Origin: an uncultured Bacteroidales bacterium
GTDB lineage: Bacteria > Bacteroidota > Bacteroidia > Bacteroidales > UBA932
Assembly: GCA_905234475.1 (NCBI GenBank)
Contig: CAJOHX010000006.1
Coordinates: forward strand, 1-55,042
DNA: 55,042 bases
Direction: 5' to 3'
The position numbers and the translations under genes were made by a program. The notes below the pieces were generated by a model. It was given only the letters and a program-made list of their open reading frames with translations. It made no database searches and was not told where the DNA came from. Positions 1 through 7,559 of the stretch are shown here, in pieces (within the stretch, counting starts at the first letter, position 1; every line of letters begins with the position of its first letter).

Positions 1-19
1 CATCGGGCATAAAGCTTTG

Positions 20-90
20 TTGAGATGGAAGGATTCGAACCCTCACTGACAGAGCCAGAATCTGTAGTGCTACCATTACACCACATCTCA
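20..90 (-). tRNA. tRNA-Gln (anticodon CTG)
   Basis: Read on the minus strand this folds as a complete cloverleaf. The 7-bp acceptor stem is TGAGATG/CATCTCA, the D arm is GTGTAATGGTAGCAC, and the anticodon stem is ACAGA/TCTGT around the loop TTCTGGC. Loop positions 3-5 give anticodon CTG, which reads CAG (Gln). The T arm carries GGTTCGAATCC. The discriminator base is A and the CCA end is not encoded. The sequence resembles Bacteroidetes tRNA-Gln. A consensus promoter lies just upstream at 123-152. Confidence 0.95.
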
Positions 91-122
91 AGGTGTCCCG
101 CCGCCTCGCGGTTTTGGGACTG

Positions 123-152
123 CAAAGGTACAACTCTTTTGGAAATATGCAA
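123..152 (-). promoter_or_regulatory. Bacteroidetes-type promoter of tRNA-Gln
   Basis: On the minus strand TACCTTTG (-7 box, 123-130) is preceded after 19 nt by TTG (150-152). This matches the Bacteroidetes sigma factor consensus. It points at the tRNA. Confidence 0.75.
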
Positions 153-154
153 AA

Positions 155-634
155 TTATTTTCGTGCAATCAGCACGATAGCCCACACTTCGCACCCTTCG
201 CCCCGTCCCACGAAGCCCAGACGCTCCGTCGTGGTGGCCTTGACGCTCACCCGGTCGGGGGCGATCCCCATCACGCTGGCGAGCGTGCGGCGCATCGCCT
301 CGATGTGCGGAGCGAGCTTGGGAGCCTGCAGGGCAATGGTGATGTCGGCGTTGACGACCTCCCAGCCGGCGAAGGCCGGGAGCGCGAGCACGGCGGCGAG
401 CAGCTCCTTGCTGTCCACCCCCTTCCAGCGGTCGTCCGTGTCCGGGAACAGGTGGCCGATGTCGCCGAGGGCGAGCGCGCCGAGCAGCGCGTCGCACAGC
501 GCGTGGATGGCGACATCGCCGTCCGAATGGGCCACAAAACCGTTTTCCGAAGGGATCCGGATGCCGCCCAGCCACATCGGAAGCCCCGCTGCGAGGGCGT
601 GCACGTCGTAACCTTGTCCGATTCTGTATTCCAT
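155..634 (-). CDS. ispF: 2-C-methyl-D-erythritol 2,4-cyclodiphosphate synthase
   Basis: IspF cyclises CDP-ME 2-phosphate to MEcPP with release of CMP in the cytosolic MEP isoprenoid pathway. The 159-aa length is normal for the family. Metal ligands are visible as D10 and H12 in GQGYDVH and H44 in DVAIHALCDAL. The HSDGD and DIGHLFPDTD motifs and the C-terminal KATTTERLGFVGR motif are intact. The ATG at 634 lies 7 nt from a TAAATTTG -7 box (642-649), so the transcript probably starts at or next to the start codon. A second MEP-pathway gene, ispE, lies at 32516-33271 in another operon. The start region is a mirror image of that of the divergent gene at 676. Confidence 0.96.
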   Translation of the reverse strand: MEYRIGQGYDVHALAAGLPMWLGGIRIPSENGFVAHSDGDVAIHALCDALLGALALGDIGHLFPDTDDRWKGVDSKELLAAVLALPAFAGWEVVNADITIALQAPKLAPHIEAMRRTLASVMGIAPDRVSVKATTTERLGFVGRGEGCEVWAIVLIARK

Positions 635-679
635 AACTCCACAAATTTAGGGAAAAATGATTACATTTGTGAGTTATGG
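631..679. promoter_or_regulatory. Mirror-image divergent start region of ispF and the 676 gene
   Basis: The left arm (631-646) and right arm (665-679) are inverted copies: CCATAACTC, one extra C, then ACAAAT on the left, and ATTTGT followed by GAGTTATGG on the right. Each arm holds the ATG of one gene. A -7 box lies beside each: TAAATTTG on the minus strand at 642-649 and TACATTTG on the plus strand at 662-669. No clear -33 TTG was found for either direction. Confidence 0.6.
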
Positions 680-972
680 GACTTTTTAATTTTTTCGGTG
701 AGAACGAACACCGGGTTTTCAACTACAAGCCGATTTACTACGATCCGGCGGAGGAGGAGCGCAAGCGCCGCTTCGGCGCCGTGGACGGCACCATCGAGAA
801 GGAGAAAAAAGAAGGCACCTACGTGCCCGGCTCCTACATCCGGGGCTCCTTCCGCGAGGGCTCGCGGACACGCACGCCTTTCAAGCGCGCCCAGACCATC
901 ATCGGCATCATCTCGATGCTGCTGATCGTCGGCGTGCTCTTCTTCATCGCGAAATTCTATTCCCTGCTGTAG
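676..972 (+). CDS. Small single-pass membrane protein of unknown function
   Basis: The 98-aa protein starts MGLFNFFGENEHRVFNYK. It has a polar, charged N-terminal two thirds (ERKRRFGAVDG, EKEKKEG) and one hydrophobic helix near residues 75-93 (IIGIISMLLIVGVLFFIA). The likely topology is a C-terminal anchor with a cytosolic N-terminus. Short proteins of this shape (FNYKP, YYDP near the N-terminus) occur next to mutL in other Bacteroidales as I recall, but no function is known to me. It is the first gene of a plus-strand run followed after 6 nt by mutL, so co-transcription is likely. The ATG sits 6 nt after a TACATTTG box, which suggests a leaderless mRNA. Confidence 0.8.
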   Translation: MGLFNFFGENEHRVFNYKPIYYDPAEEERKRRFGAVDGTIEKEKKEGTYVPGSYIRGSFREGSRTRTPFKRAQTIIGIISMLLIVGVLFFIAKFYSLL

Positions 973-978
973 GCGCGG

Positions 979-2823
979 ATGGGCAAGTTGAAGATCCTGC
1001 CGGCGCAGATTGCCAACATGATCGCCGCGGGCGAGGTCGTGCAGCGGCCTGCGTCCGTGGTGAAGGAATTGCTGGAAAACGCCGTGGACGCGGGCGCAAG
1101 CCAGATCACCGTCGTCATCACCGACGCCGGGCGCACGCTCATCCAGGTCATCGACAACGGCTGCGGCATGAGCCCGGTGGACGCCGTGCTCTGCTTCGAG
1201 CGCCACGCCACCTCCAAGATCGCCACGGCCGAAGACCTGGAGCAGATCCTCACCTACGGCTTCCGCGGGGAGGCGCTCGCCAGCATCGCGGCCGTGTCGG
1301 AAGTAACGCTCCGCACGCGGCGGCCGCAGGACGAGACGGCCACGGAAGTGCGCACAAGCGCCATCGGTGAGACGAAAACGGCCACCGTGGCCGCCCCGAC
1401 GGGGTCCAATTTCGCGGTGCGCAACCTCTTCTACAACACCCCCGCGCGGCGCAAGTTCCTCAAGAGCGACAACGTCGAGCTCAAGCACATCATCGAAGAA
1501 TTCACCCGCGTGGCCATCACGCGTCCCGACATCGCCTTCACCCTGTCCCACAACGGGCGCGACCTGTTCGTGCTCAAGAAGGCCAAGTCGCTGAAATTCC
1601 GCATTCTGGACCTGCTGGGCAGCAACGTCGTCGGGGACATCGTGGACCTGAGCGCCGAGACCTCGGTGGTGCGCATCAGCGGCTTCGTGGGCCGTCCCGA
1701 CACCGCCCGCAAGACCCTCGGCAACCAATATTTCTTTGTCAACGGACGCTATTTCCGCAGCCCCTACCTCCACAAGGCCGTGATGAAGGCCTACGAGGAG
1801 ATGATCCCCGAAGGGGTCACGCCCGCGTGGTTCATCTTCCTGGAGACGGACCCGCACAGCATCGACGTCAACATCCACCCCACCAAGACGGAGATCAAGT
1901 TCGAGGACGACACCGTCATCTTCCAGATCCTGTACGCCTGCGTCAAGGAGACGCTCGGGCGCAACAGCTTCGGCGCCAGCATCGATTTCAACACCGAGGG
2001 CGCCGTCCCCCTGCCCCAGCTCGGCAAGAGCTTCGAGCAGTACAGGGACGTGACGATGCCCACGATCGAGACGGATCCGGGGTACGATCCGTTCAGCGCT
2101 CCCTTTGTGCAAGGAGGTTCGCCGGTCAAGCCGGCGAATGACGAAGGGGGGACGGCGAATGGCGGTCCTTCGACCGACTCAGGAACCGTCCCCGGCTACA
2201 GCCGGTACGTGGACCGCCGGGAGGACTACGGCCGCCTCTTCGAGGAGAAGACGCTGCCGCTGGGGCGGGTCCTCATTCTCCAGGGCAAATACATCCTCAC
2301 GCCGGTGGCTTCCGGCGTCATGATCGTCCACATCGGCCGCGCCCGCGAGCGCATCCTTTATGAACAGGCCCTGCGCGCACTCGCAGACCAGGCCCATGTG
2401 ACGCAGACCGCCCTCTTCCCCGTGCAGGTGCAGGTGGGCGCCGCGCAGCGCCTGCTCTTCGAGGAGCACGCAGCGCTGCTGGCGCGCCTCGGCTTCGACA
2501 TCGCCCCCTTCGGCACGGACACCGTGGTGGTGAACGGCGTGCCCGAGGGCTACAGCTGCGAGGCCGGCAAGGTGGAGCAGCTTGTCAGCGACCTCGTGTA
2601 CATTTTGTCAGAGGACAAGGATGCCCTGTCGGAGCTGATGCAGCAGCGCATGGCGGAGAAATTCGCCACCCTGGGGGCCTCCCATGCCGATCCGCTCACT
2701 TCCCCGCAGGAAGCGCAGCGCCTCATTGACACGCTTTTTGCAAGCAGCAACGCCGAACTGACCCCGGGCGGGCGGCGCATCGTCAGCATCGTCCCCCTCC
2801 CGGACATAGAAAAGAGATTCTAG
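979..2823 (+). CDS. mutL: DNA mismatch repair protein MutL
   Basis: MutL links mismatch recognition by MutS to strand removal. The N-terminal GHKL ATPase is complete: AAGEVVQRPASVVKELLENAVDAGA region, DNGCGM, HATSKI and YGFRGEALASI, followed by the S5-fold transducer to about residue 330. A variable linker (about 350-430) joins a C-terminal dimerisation domain. Two things are odd. The place where endonuclease-type MutL proteins carry DQHA(X)2E(X)4E reads H451-I-G-R-A-R-E457-R-I-L-Y-E462, so Asp, Gln and His are lost while both Glu remain. The linker also contains a palindromic repeat read in frame as SPVKPAND (residues 381-388), also found in PreA. The stop is 1 nt from the next start. Confidence 0.96.
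   Translation: MGKLKILPAQIANMIAAGEVVQRPASVVKELLENAVDAGASQITVVITDAGRTLIQVIDNGCGMSPVDAVLCFERHATSKIATAEDLEQILTYGFRGEALASIAAVSEVTLRTRRPQDETATEVRTSAIGETKTATVAAPTGSNFAVRNLFYNTPARRKFLKSDNVELKHIIEEFTRVAITRPDIAFTLSHNGRDLFVLKKAKSLKFRILDLLGSNVVGDIVDLSAETSVVRISGFVGRPDTARKTLGNQYFFVNGRYFRSPYLHKAVMKAYEEMIPEGVTPAWFIFLETDPHSIDVNIHPTKTEIKFEDDTVIFQILYACVKETLGRNSFGASIDFNTEGAVPLPQLGKSFEQYRDVTMPTIETDPGYDPFSAPFVQGGSPVKPANDEGGTANGGPSTDSGTVPGYSRYVDRREDYGRLFEEKTLPLGRVLILQGKYILTPVASGVMIVHIGRARERILYEQALRALADQAHVTQTALFPVQVQVGAAQRLLFEEHAALLARLGFDIAPFGTDTVVVNGVPEGYSCEAGKVEQLVSDLVYILSEDKDALSELMQQRMAEKFATLGASHADPLTSPQEAQRLIDTLFASSNAELTPGGRRIVSIVPLPDIEKRF
2118..2144 (+). repeat. 27-nt palindromic repeat inside mutL, copy 1
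   Basis: The element forms a perfect 8-bp hairpin, TTCGCCGG/CCGGCGAA, around the loop TCAAG, followed by TGACGA. The same 27 nt occur inside preA at 48595-48621 on the minus strand, in the same reading frame. Similarity extends outwards: GGAG before the element and an AGGGGG run after it. Farther on, about 2165-2190, an imperfect palindrome reads GGTCCTTCGACCGACTCAGG, resembling the common GAGCGAAGTCGAAGG type of dispersed repeat. Confidence 0.85.
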
Positions 2824-2824
2824 C

Positions 2825-3538
2825 ATGTCCTACTACTACTCTGGCGGCAACGGCGGCGGACGCGGGGGATTCCTCTCGTCGCTTCCTCCCGTCACCAAGA
2901 ACCTGATCATCATCAATGTGATCATCTTCGTCGCGACCCTGATCAACGAAGAATTCATGATCAGCACCTTCGCGCTGTTCTACCCCACCTCCCCGTTCTT
3001 CCACTGGTGGCAGGTGGTCACGCACATGTTCATGCACGGCGGCTTCTGGCACATCTTCTTCAATATGTACACGCTGCTGATTTTCGGCGGCGTGGTGGAG
3101 CGCATCATCGGGAGCAAGAAGTTCCTGGTGTTCTACTTCATCTGCGGCCTGGGCGCCGTGGCGCTGCACCTCGGGGTGGAATATCTCCAGATGCAGTCCT
3201 ACATGAACGGCGTGGCGCAGGGCAGCGCCACCGCGATGCAGAACATCGAGGCCATCAAATACACCCCGACCGTGGGTGCCTCCGGCGCCATCTACGGCGT
3301 GCTGATGGGCTACGCGATGCTCTTCCCGGAGTCCCGGATGACCCTGCTCTTCCCGCCCATCACGCTCAGCGCGAAATGGATGGTCGTGGCCTTCGCCGTC
3401 ATCGAGCTGCTCACCGGCGTGACCGGCCTGGCCAGCGGCATTGCGCATTTCGCCCACCTGGGCGGCATGCTCATCGGCTGGCTGATGATCCTGTGGTGGC
3501 GGGGGCGCGGCGTTTTGTTTGACAAAGACCGATTATAA
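2825..3538 (+). CDS. Rhomboid family intramembrane serine protease
   Basis: Rhomboids cleave transmembrane segments of substrate proteins within the bilayer. The 237-aa protein has a short Gly/Tyr-rich cytosolic N-terminus followed by about six hydrophobic helices. The catalytic Ser is S153 in GASGAIYG and the catalytic His is H211 in FAHLGGMLIGW. The conserved HGGFWHIFFNMYTL segment of the second helix is present. A loop of about 25 residues between helices (QMQSYMNGVAQGSATAMQN) is a little longer than in minimal rhomboids. The gene lies 1 nt after mutL and 1 nt before the most likely start of tsaC, as in a tightly packed operon. Its substrate is unknown. Confidence 0.93.
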   Translation: MSYYYSGGNGGGRGGFLSSLPPVTKNLIIINVIIFVATLINEEFMISTFALFYPTSPFFHWWQVVTHMFMHGGFWHIFFNMYTLLIFGGVVERIIGSKKFLVFYFICGLGAVALHLGVEYLQMQSYMNGVAQGSATAMQNIEAIKYTPTVGASGAIYGVLMGYAMLFPESRMTLLFPPITLSAKWMVVAFAVIELLTGVTGLASGIAHFAHLGGMLIGWLMILWWRGRGVLFDKDRL

Positions 3539-3539
3539 T

Positions 3540-4175
3540 ATGGACAGTGCACCCGTTATCCAGGAAGCCGTCAGGATCCTTCGCGAAGGCGGCGTGATCC
3601 TCTACCCCACCGACACCGTCTGGGGCATCGGCTGCGACGCCACCAACGAGAAGGCCGTCGCGCGCGTATTCGAGATCAAGCGCCGGTCCGAGGCCAAGTC
3701 GCTCGTGCTGCTGGCCTGCGACCTCGACATGGTCGCGAAATACATCCGGCAGATCCCCTCGATTGCCATCGACCTCGTCGAGGTCAACGACGCCCCGATG
3801 ACCATCATCTATCCCGGTGCGCAGTACCTGGCGCCCAACGCCGTGGCCGCCGACGGCTCGGTCGGCATCCGCATTCCCCTTGTCGAAGAAGAAGACGCCG
3901 ACGCGGAAGCGCCGAAGAAGCCGGCCCCGAAGGGCGGCCTGACCGCCGGCGCCTTCTGCCGCGAGCTGGTGCGCCGCCTGCGCCGCCCGCTCGTCAGCAC
4001 GTCCGCCAACATTTCCGGCGAGCCGACGCCCGCCACCTTCGCCGAGATCTCTGAGGAGATCAAGGCGGCGGTGGACTACGTCGTGCCGAAGCCCTTCGGC
4101 TACGGCGCCACCGGCCGCTCCTCGCAGATCATCAAGCTCGGCCTGGGCGGCGAGGTGGAGGTCCTGCGGCCGTAA
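3540..4175 (+). CDS. tsaC: L-threonylcarbamoyladenylate synthase (TsaC/YwlC type)
   Basis: The enzyme makes threonylcarbamoyl-AMP from Thr, bicarbonate and ATP for t6A37 modification of ANN-reading tRNAs. It has a YrdC fold with GGVILYPTDTVWGIGCDA near the N-terminus, KRRSEAKSLVLL in the middle and PLVSTSANISGEPTP toward the C-terminus. The 211-aa length fits the short TsaC form without a Sua5 extension. An acidic/Pro-Lys insertion (VEEEDADAEAPKKPAPKGG) occupies a surface loop. A TTG start at 3519 would overlap the rhomboid gene. I prefer the ATG at 3540, directly after the rhomboid stop. Confidence 0.92.
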   Translation: MDSAPVIQEAVRILREGGVILYPTDTVWGIGCDATNEKAVARVFEIKRRSEAKSLVLLACDLDMVAKYIRQIPSIAIDLVEVNDAPMTIIYPGAQYLAPNAVAADGSVGIRIPLVEEEDADAEAPKKPAPKGGLTAGAFCRELVRRLRRPLVSTSANISGEPTPATFAEISEEIKAAVDYVVPKPFGYGATGRSSQIIKLGLGGEVEVLRP

Positions 4176-4210
4176 GCATTTGAAAGACAAACTGATAAAA
4201 CCATAAACCG

Positions 4211-6826
4211 ATGAAAGTGAGATTATTCCTTTGCGCAGCGGCCCTCGCGTTGCTCGCCACCGGGTGCAAGCACTACGAGTACCCCTTCCAAAATCCGAAT
4301 CTCTCCGTGGAGAAGCGCGCGGACAACCTGCTCTCGCTGCTGACCCCGGAGGAGAAGATCGGCCTGATGATGAACGGCTCCGTGTCCGTGGACCGGCTGG
4401 ACATCCCCGCCTACAACTGGTGGAACGAAGCCTGCCACGGCATCTGCTACGACGACGTGACCGTGTTCCCGCAGGTGATCGCCTTGGGCGCCACCTTCGA
4501 CGCGCCCCAGCAGCTGGAGATCTACACGGCCGTGTCCGATGAGGCGCGCGCCGTCTGGAACACCACCGACCATCACCAGATGGGCGTGACCCAGCCGAAC
4601 GGCAACATCTGGCACAACGGCCTGTCGTTCTGGTGCCCGAACGTCAACATTTTCCGCGACCCCCGCTGGGGACGCGGACAGGAGACGCCCGGCGAGGATC
4701 CCTACCTCAACGGCGTGATGGGCGTCCAGACGGTCAAGGGCATGCAGGGCAATGACAAGAAGTATTTCAAGCTGCATTCCTGCGCGAAGCATTTCGCCGT
4801 CCACAGCGGCCCCGAGGCGGACCGCCACCGCTTCAACGCATCCGTGTCGATGCGCGACCTGTGGGAGACCTACCTCCCGGCCTTCCGCTCCATCGTGAAG
4901 GACGCCAACGTGCAGGAGGTGATGTGCGCCTACCAGCGCTATGAGGACGAGCCCTGCTGCGCCAGCGACCGGCTCCTCCAGCAGATCCTGCGCGACAAGT
5001 GGGGATTCAGCGGCATCGTCGTGTCCGACTGCGGCGCCATCGGCGACTTCTACAACACCCGCCAGCACGGCACCCATCCCGACGCCGCCAGCGCTTCCGC
5101 CGACGCGGTCCTGTCCGGCACCGACGTGGAGTGCGGCACGAGCTACAAGTCCCTGACCGAAGCCATCGAGAAGGGCCTCATCTCCGAGGCGGACATCGAC
5201 GTGAACGTGCGCCGCATCCTCGAGGCCCGCATCAAGCTGGGCATGTTTGACCCGGCGGAGAAACTTCCCTGGGCCGGCCTCGGCGAGGAGACCCTCAGCA
5301 GCGCCGCCCATACCGAGCTGGCCGCCAAGGCCGCCCGTGAAGCCATCGTGCTCCTGAAGAACGAGAACAATGTCCTGCCGCTCCGCAAGGAGGGCATCAC
5401 CATCGCGGTGGTCGGCCCGAACGCCGACGATGCCCGCGTCATCCTGGGCAACTACAACGGCTTCCCCACCGCCGCCAACACCCAGACCATCCTGGAGGCC
5501 ATCCGTGCGGCAGCCCCCGGCGCCAACATCATCTATGAGCGCGGCTGCGACCTGGTGGAGCCCTTCATCACCACCCACTACCTGGCCCGGATGAACGGCG
5601 GCAAAGGCCTCCACGCCGACTATTTCAACGGCACCGAGTTCGGCGGCAGCGTGGTGGCGGCGGTCGACTACGACGAGCCCCTCACGCTCAACACCACCTC
5701 CCCGGCCCTCGCCCACGAGGACTGCGCCTGGACGGAAGGCCTGAACCTGACGGACTTCTCCGCCCGCTATAGCGGCAGCTTCACCGCCGACTACACCGGC
5801 GACATGGTTTACTCCGTGCGCGGCAGCGGCAAATACAAATTTGTCGTCAACGGCAAGACCGTCTCCGAGCAGGCCGAGGCCCCGCGTTTCGGCGGTTTCG
5901 GCGGCTTTGGCGGATTCCGCGGCTTTGCGCCGACGACCTTCCCCGTGGTGGCCGGCCAGACCTATGACGTGAGCATCGAGCTCGCCCAGCCGGAAGCCCG
6001 TTCGGCTTCCTTCTCCTTCGACCTCTACAGCCGCCGTCCGGTGGACCTGGCGGGCGTGGCGCAGCGCGTGAAGGACGCGGACGTGATCGTGATGGTCAGC
6101 GGCATCTCCTCCAACGAAGAGGGTGAGGGCCACGACCGCACCAGCATCGAGCTGCCCGACATCCAGCAGCAGCTGCTCGCCGCGATGGACGCCACCGGCA
6201 AGCCGGTCGTCCTGGTGAACGTGTCCGGCTCCGCCATCGCCTTCGGCGGCGTGGAGAAGCAGTACGACGCCCTCCTGCAGGCGTGGTACGGCGGCCAGGC
6301 CTGCGGCCTCGCCGTCGCGGACGTGCTCTTCGGCGACTACAACCCTGCCGGACGCCTGCCCGTCACCTTCTACGCTTCCACCGACCAGCTGCCGGACTTC
6401 ACGGACTATTCGATGGAGAACCGCACCTACCGCTACTTCCGCGGCGAGCCGCTCTACGCCTTCGGCTACGGTCTCAGCTACACCACGTTCGGCTATGGCC
6501 AGGCCAAGGTCCAGGGCAAACCGGCGGCGATGAAGCTCACGGTGCCCGTGACCAATACCGGCTCGCGCGACGGCGAGGAGGTGGTCCAGGTCTACGTCAA
6601 GTCGCTTGACGATCCCGACGCGCCCATCAAGTCGCTCAAGGGCTTCGCCCGCGTGAAGATCGCGGCGGGCCAGACGGCCAACGTCACCGTGGAGCTGGGC
6701 AGCGGCGCCTTCGAGTTCTACGATGCCTCCATCGACGAGCTCTCCATCAAGCCCGGCCGCTACCAGCTGCTCTACGGCGGCTCCTCGCGCGACGCCGACC
6801 TCCAGGCCCTGGAAGTCAGCATCTAG
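4211..6826 (+). CDS. Glycoside hydrolase family 3 lipoprotein with inserted PA14 domain
   Basis: Predicted exo-acting beta-glucosidase or beta-xylosidase. The signal peptide ends in a lipobox, LLATGC, with Cys at residue 19, so it is membrane-anchored in the periplasm or on the surface. The GH3 barrel includes KHFAVHSGPE and VVSDCGAIGDF with D273 as predicted nucleophile. The second domain is interrupted by a PA14 domain (about residues 460-605), and the EEGEGHDR segment (about 636-643) probably supplies the acid/base. A fibronectin-III-like domain closes the protein (VTNTGSRDGEEVVQVYV). The PA14 part contains a run of GGF repeats near 560-573. The overall arrangement resembles xylosidase-type GH3 enzymes, but substrate cannot be decided from sequence. 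It is 35 nt after tsaC and convergent with rsmE. Confidence 0.93.
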   Translation: MKVRLFLCAAALALLATGCKHYEYPFQNPNLSVEKRADNLLSLLTPEEKIGLMMNGSVSVDRLDIPAYNWWNEACHGICYDDVTVFPQVIALGATFDAPQQLEIYTAVSDEARAVWNTTDHHQMGVTQPNGNIWHNGLSFWCPNVNIFRDPRWGRGQETPGEDPYLNGVMGVQTVKGMQGNDKKYFKLHSCAKHFAVHSGPEADRHRFNASVSMRDLWETYLPAFRSIVKDANVQEVMCAYQRYEDEPCCASDRLLQQILRDKWGFSGIVVSDCGAIGDFYNTRQHGTHPDAASASADAVLSGTDVECGTSYKSLTEAIEKGLISEADIDVNVRRILEARIKLGMFDPAEKLPWAGLGEETLSSAAHTELAAKAAREAIVLLKNENNVLPLRKEGITIAVVGPNADDARVILGNYNGFPTAANTQTILEAIRAAAPGANIIYERGCDLVEPFITTHYLARMNGGKGLHADYFNGTEFGGSVVAAVDYDEPLTLNTTSPALAHEDCAWTEGLNLTDFSARYSGSFTADYTGDMVYSVRGSGKYKFVVNGKTVSEQAEAPRFGGFGGFGGFRGFAPTTFPVVAGQTYDVSIELAQPEARSASFSFDLYSRRPVDLAGVAQRVKDADVIVMVSGISSNEEGEGHDRTSIELPDIQQQLLAAMDATGKPVVLVNVSGSAIAFGGVEKQYDALLQAWYGGQACGLAVADVLFGDYNPAGRLPVTFYASTDQLPDFTDYSMENRTYRYFRGEPLYAFGYGLSYTTFGYGQAKVQGKPAAMKLTVPVTNTGSRDGEEVVQVYVKSLDDPDAPIKSLKGFARVKIAAGQTANVTVELGSGAFEFYDASIDELSIKPGRYQLLYGGSSRDADLQALEVSI

Positions 6827-6845
6827 ACAGCGGCGCCCGCCGCAA

Positions 6846-7556
6846 TTAAAGATTAGTCGAATTCAGGTAAACGGCCGTGGCAGCAACAACCGCGGCCGTT
6901 TCCGTCCGCAGGCGGCTGTCGCCGAGCGACACCGGGATCCACCCGCGCTCCCGCGCCAGCGCGGCCTCTTCGGGGCTGAAGTCCCCTTCCGGCCCGATCA
7001 AGATGATAATCTCCTTTGATGGAAGCAGACTTTGAATCTGCTTCCGTTCGACATCGTCGAAACAGTAGCAGATGAGTTTCAGGGCGTCGGCGGGAGCGGC
7101 GGCGATGAGTTCGCGCACGCTCTGCGGCTCGGCAATCTGAGGAATGGCGGCTTTGAGCGACTGCTTGGTGGCGGAGAGCGCGATGCGGCGCAGGCGCTCC
7201 GTCTTGACGACGCGCCGCTCCGAGCGCTCGCCGATCACCGGCGCGATCACATCCACGCCGATCTCCGTGGCCTTCTCAACGAACCATTCGTAGCGGTCGA
7301 TGTTCTTGGTCGGACAGACCGCCATCGTGAGGTGGTAGGGATGCGCGCCGAAGCCCGGCTCCTCCCGCATGATGCGCACCTCGGCGCCGCGGGCGTCAGC
7401 CAGCTCGAGAACGCAGTGGTAGAGCGTCCCGCGCCCGTCGATTACGGCCACTTCATCACCCACGCGGTGCCGCAGGACGCGGACGAGGTGGGCCGACTCC
7501 TCCGGATCCAGGCGGATCCGGGAATCCTGAACGTCGTCGGAGAAAAAGAGTTCCAT
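6846..7556 (-). CDS. rsmE: 16S rRNA (uracil1498-N3)-methyltransferase RsmE
   Basis: RsmE methylates N3 of U1498 in 16S rRNA using SAM. The 236-aa protein has an N-terminal PUA-like domain (ESAHLVRVLRHRVGDEV) and a C-terminal SPOUT fold with KATEIGVD, LIGPEGDFSPEE and SLGDSRLRTETAAVVA, the knot and cofactor-binding motifs of the family. It begins 3 nt after the radA stop, so the two are probably one transcript from the radA promoter. It converges on the GH3 gene with only 19 nt between stops, and no terminator-like hairpin is seen there. Confidence 0.96.
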   Translation of the reverse strand: MELFFSDDVQDSRIRLDPEESAHLVRVLRHRVGDEVAVIDGRGTLYHCVLELADARGAEVRIMREEPGFGAHPYHLTMAVCPTKNIDRYEWFVEKATEIGVDVIAPVIGERSERRVVKTERLRRIALSATKQSLKAAIPQIAEPQSVRELIAAAPADALKLICYCFDDVERKQIQSLLPSKEIIILIGPEGDFSPEEAALARERGWIPVSLGDSRLRTETAAVVAATAVYLNSTNL

Positions 7557-7559
7557 GGG

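Noticed and set aside
661..2112. Long minus-strand open frame (483 codons) opposite mutL
   Set aside because: It is antisense to mutL. The product is dominated by His, Asp, Arg and Gly from high-GC third positions and has no recognisable motif.
4223..6133. 636-codon minus-strand frame opposite the GH3 gene
   Set aside because: Mirror of GH3 codons; no family features.
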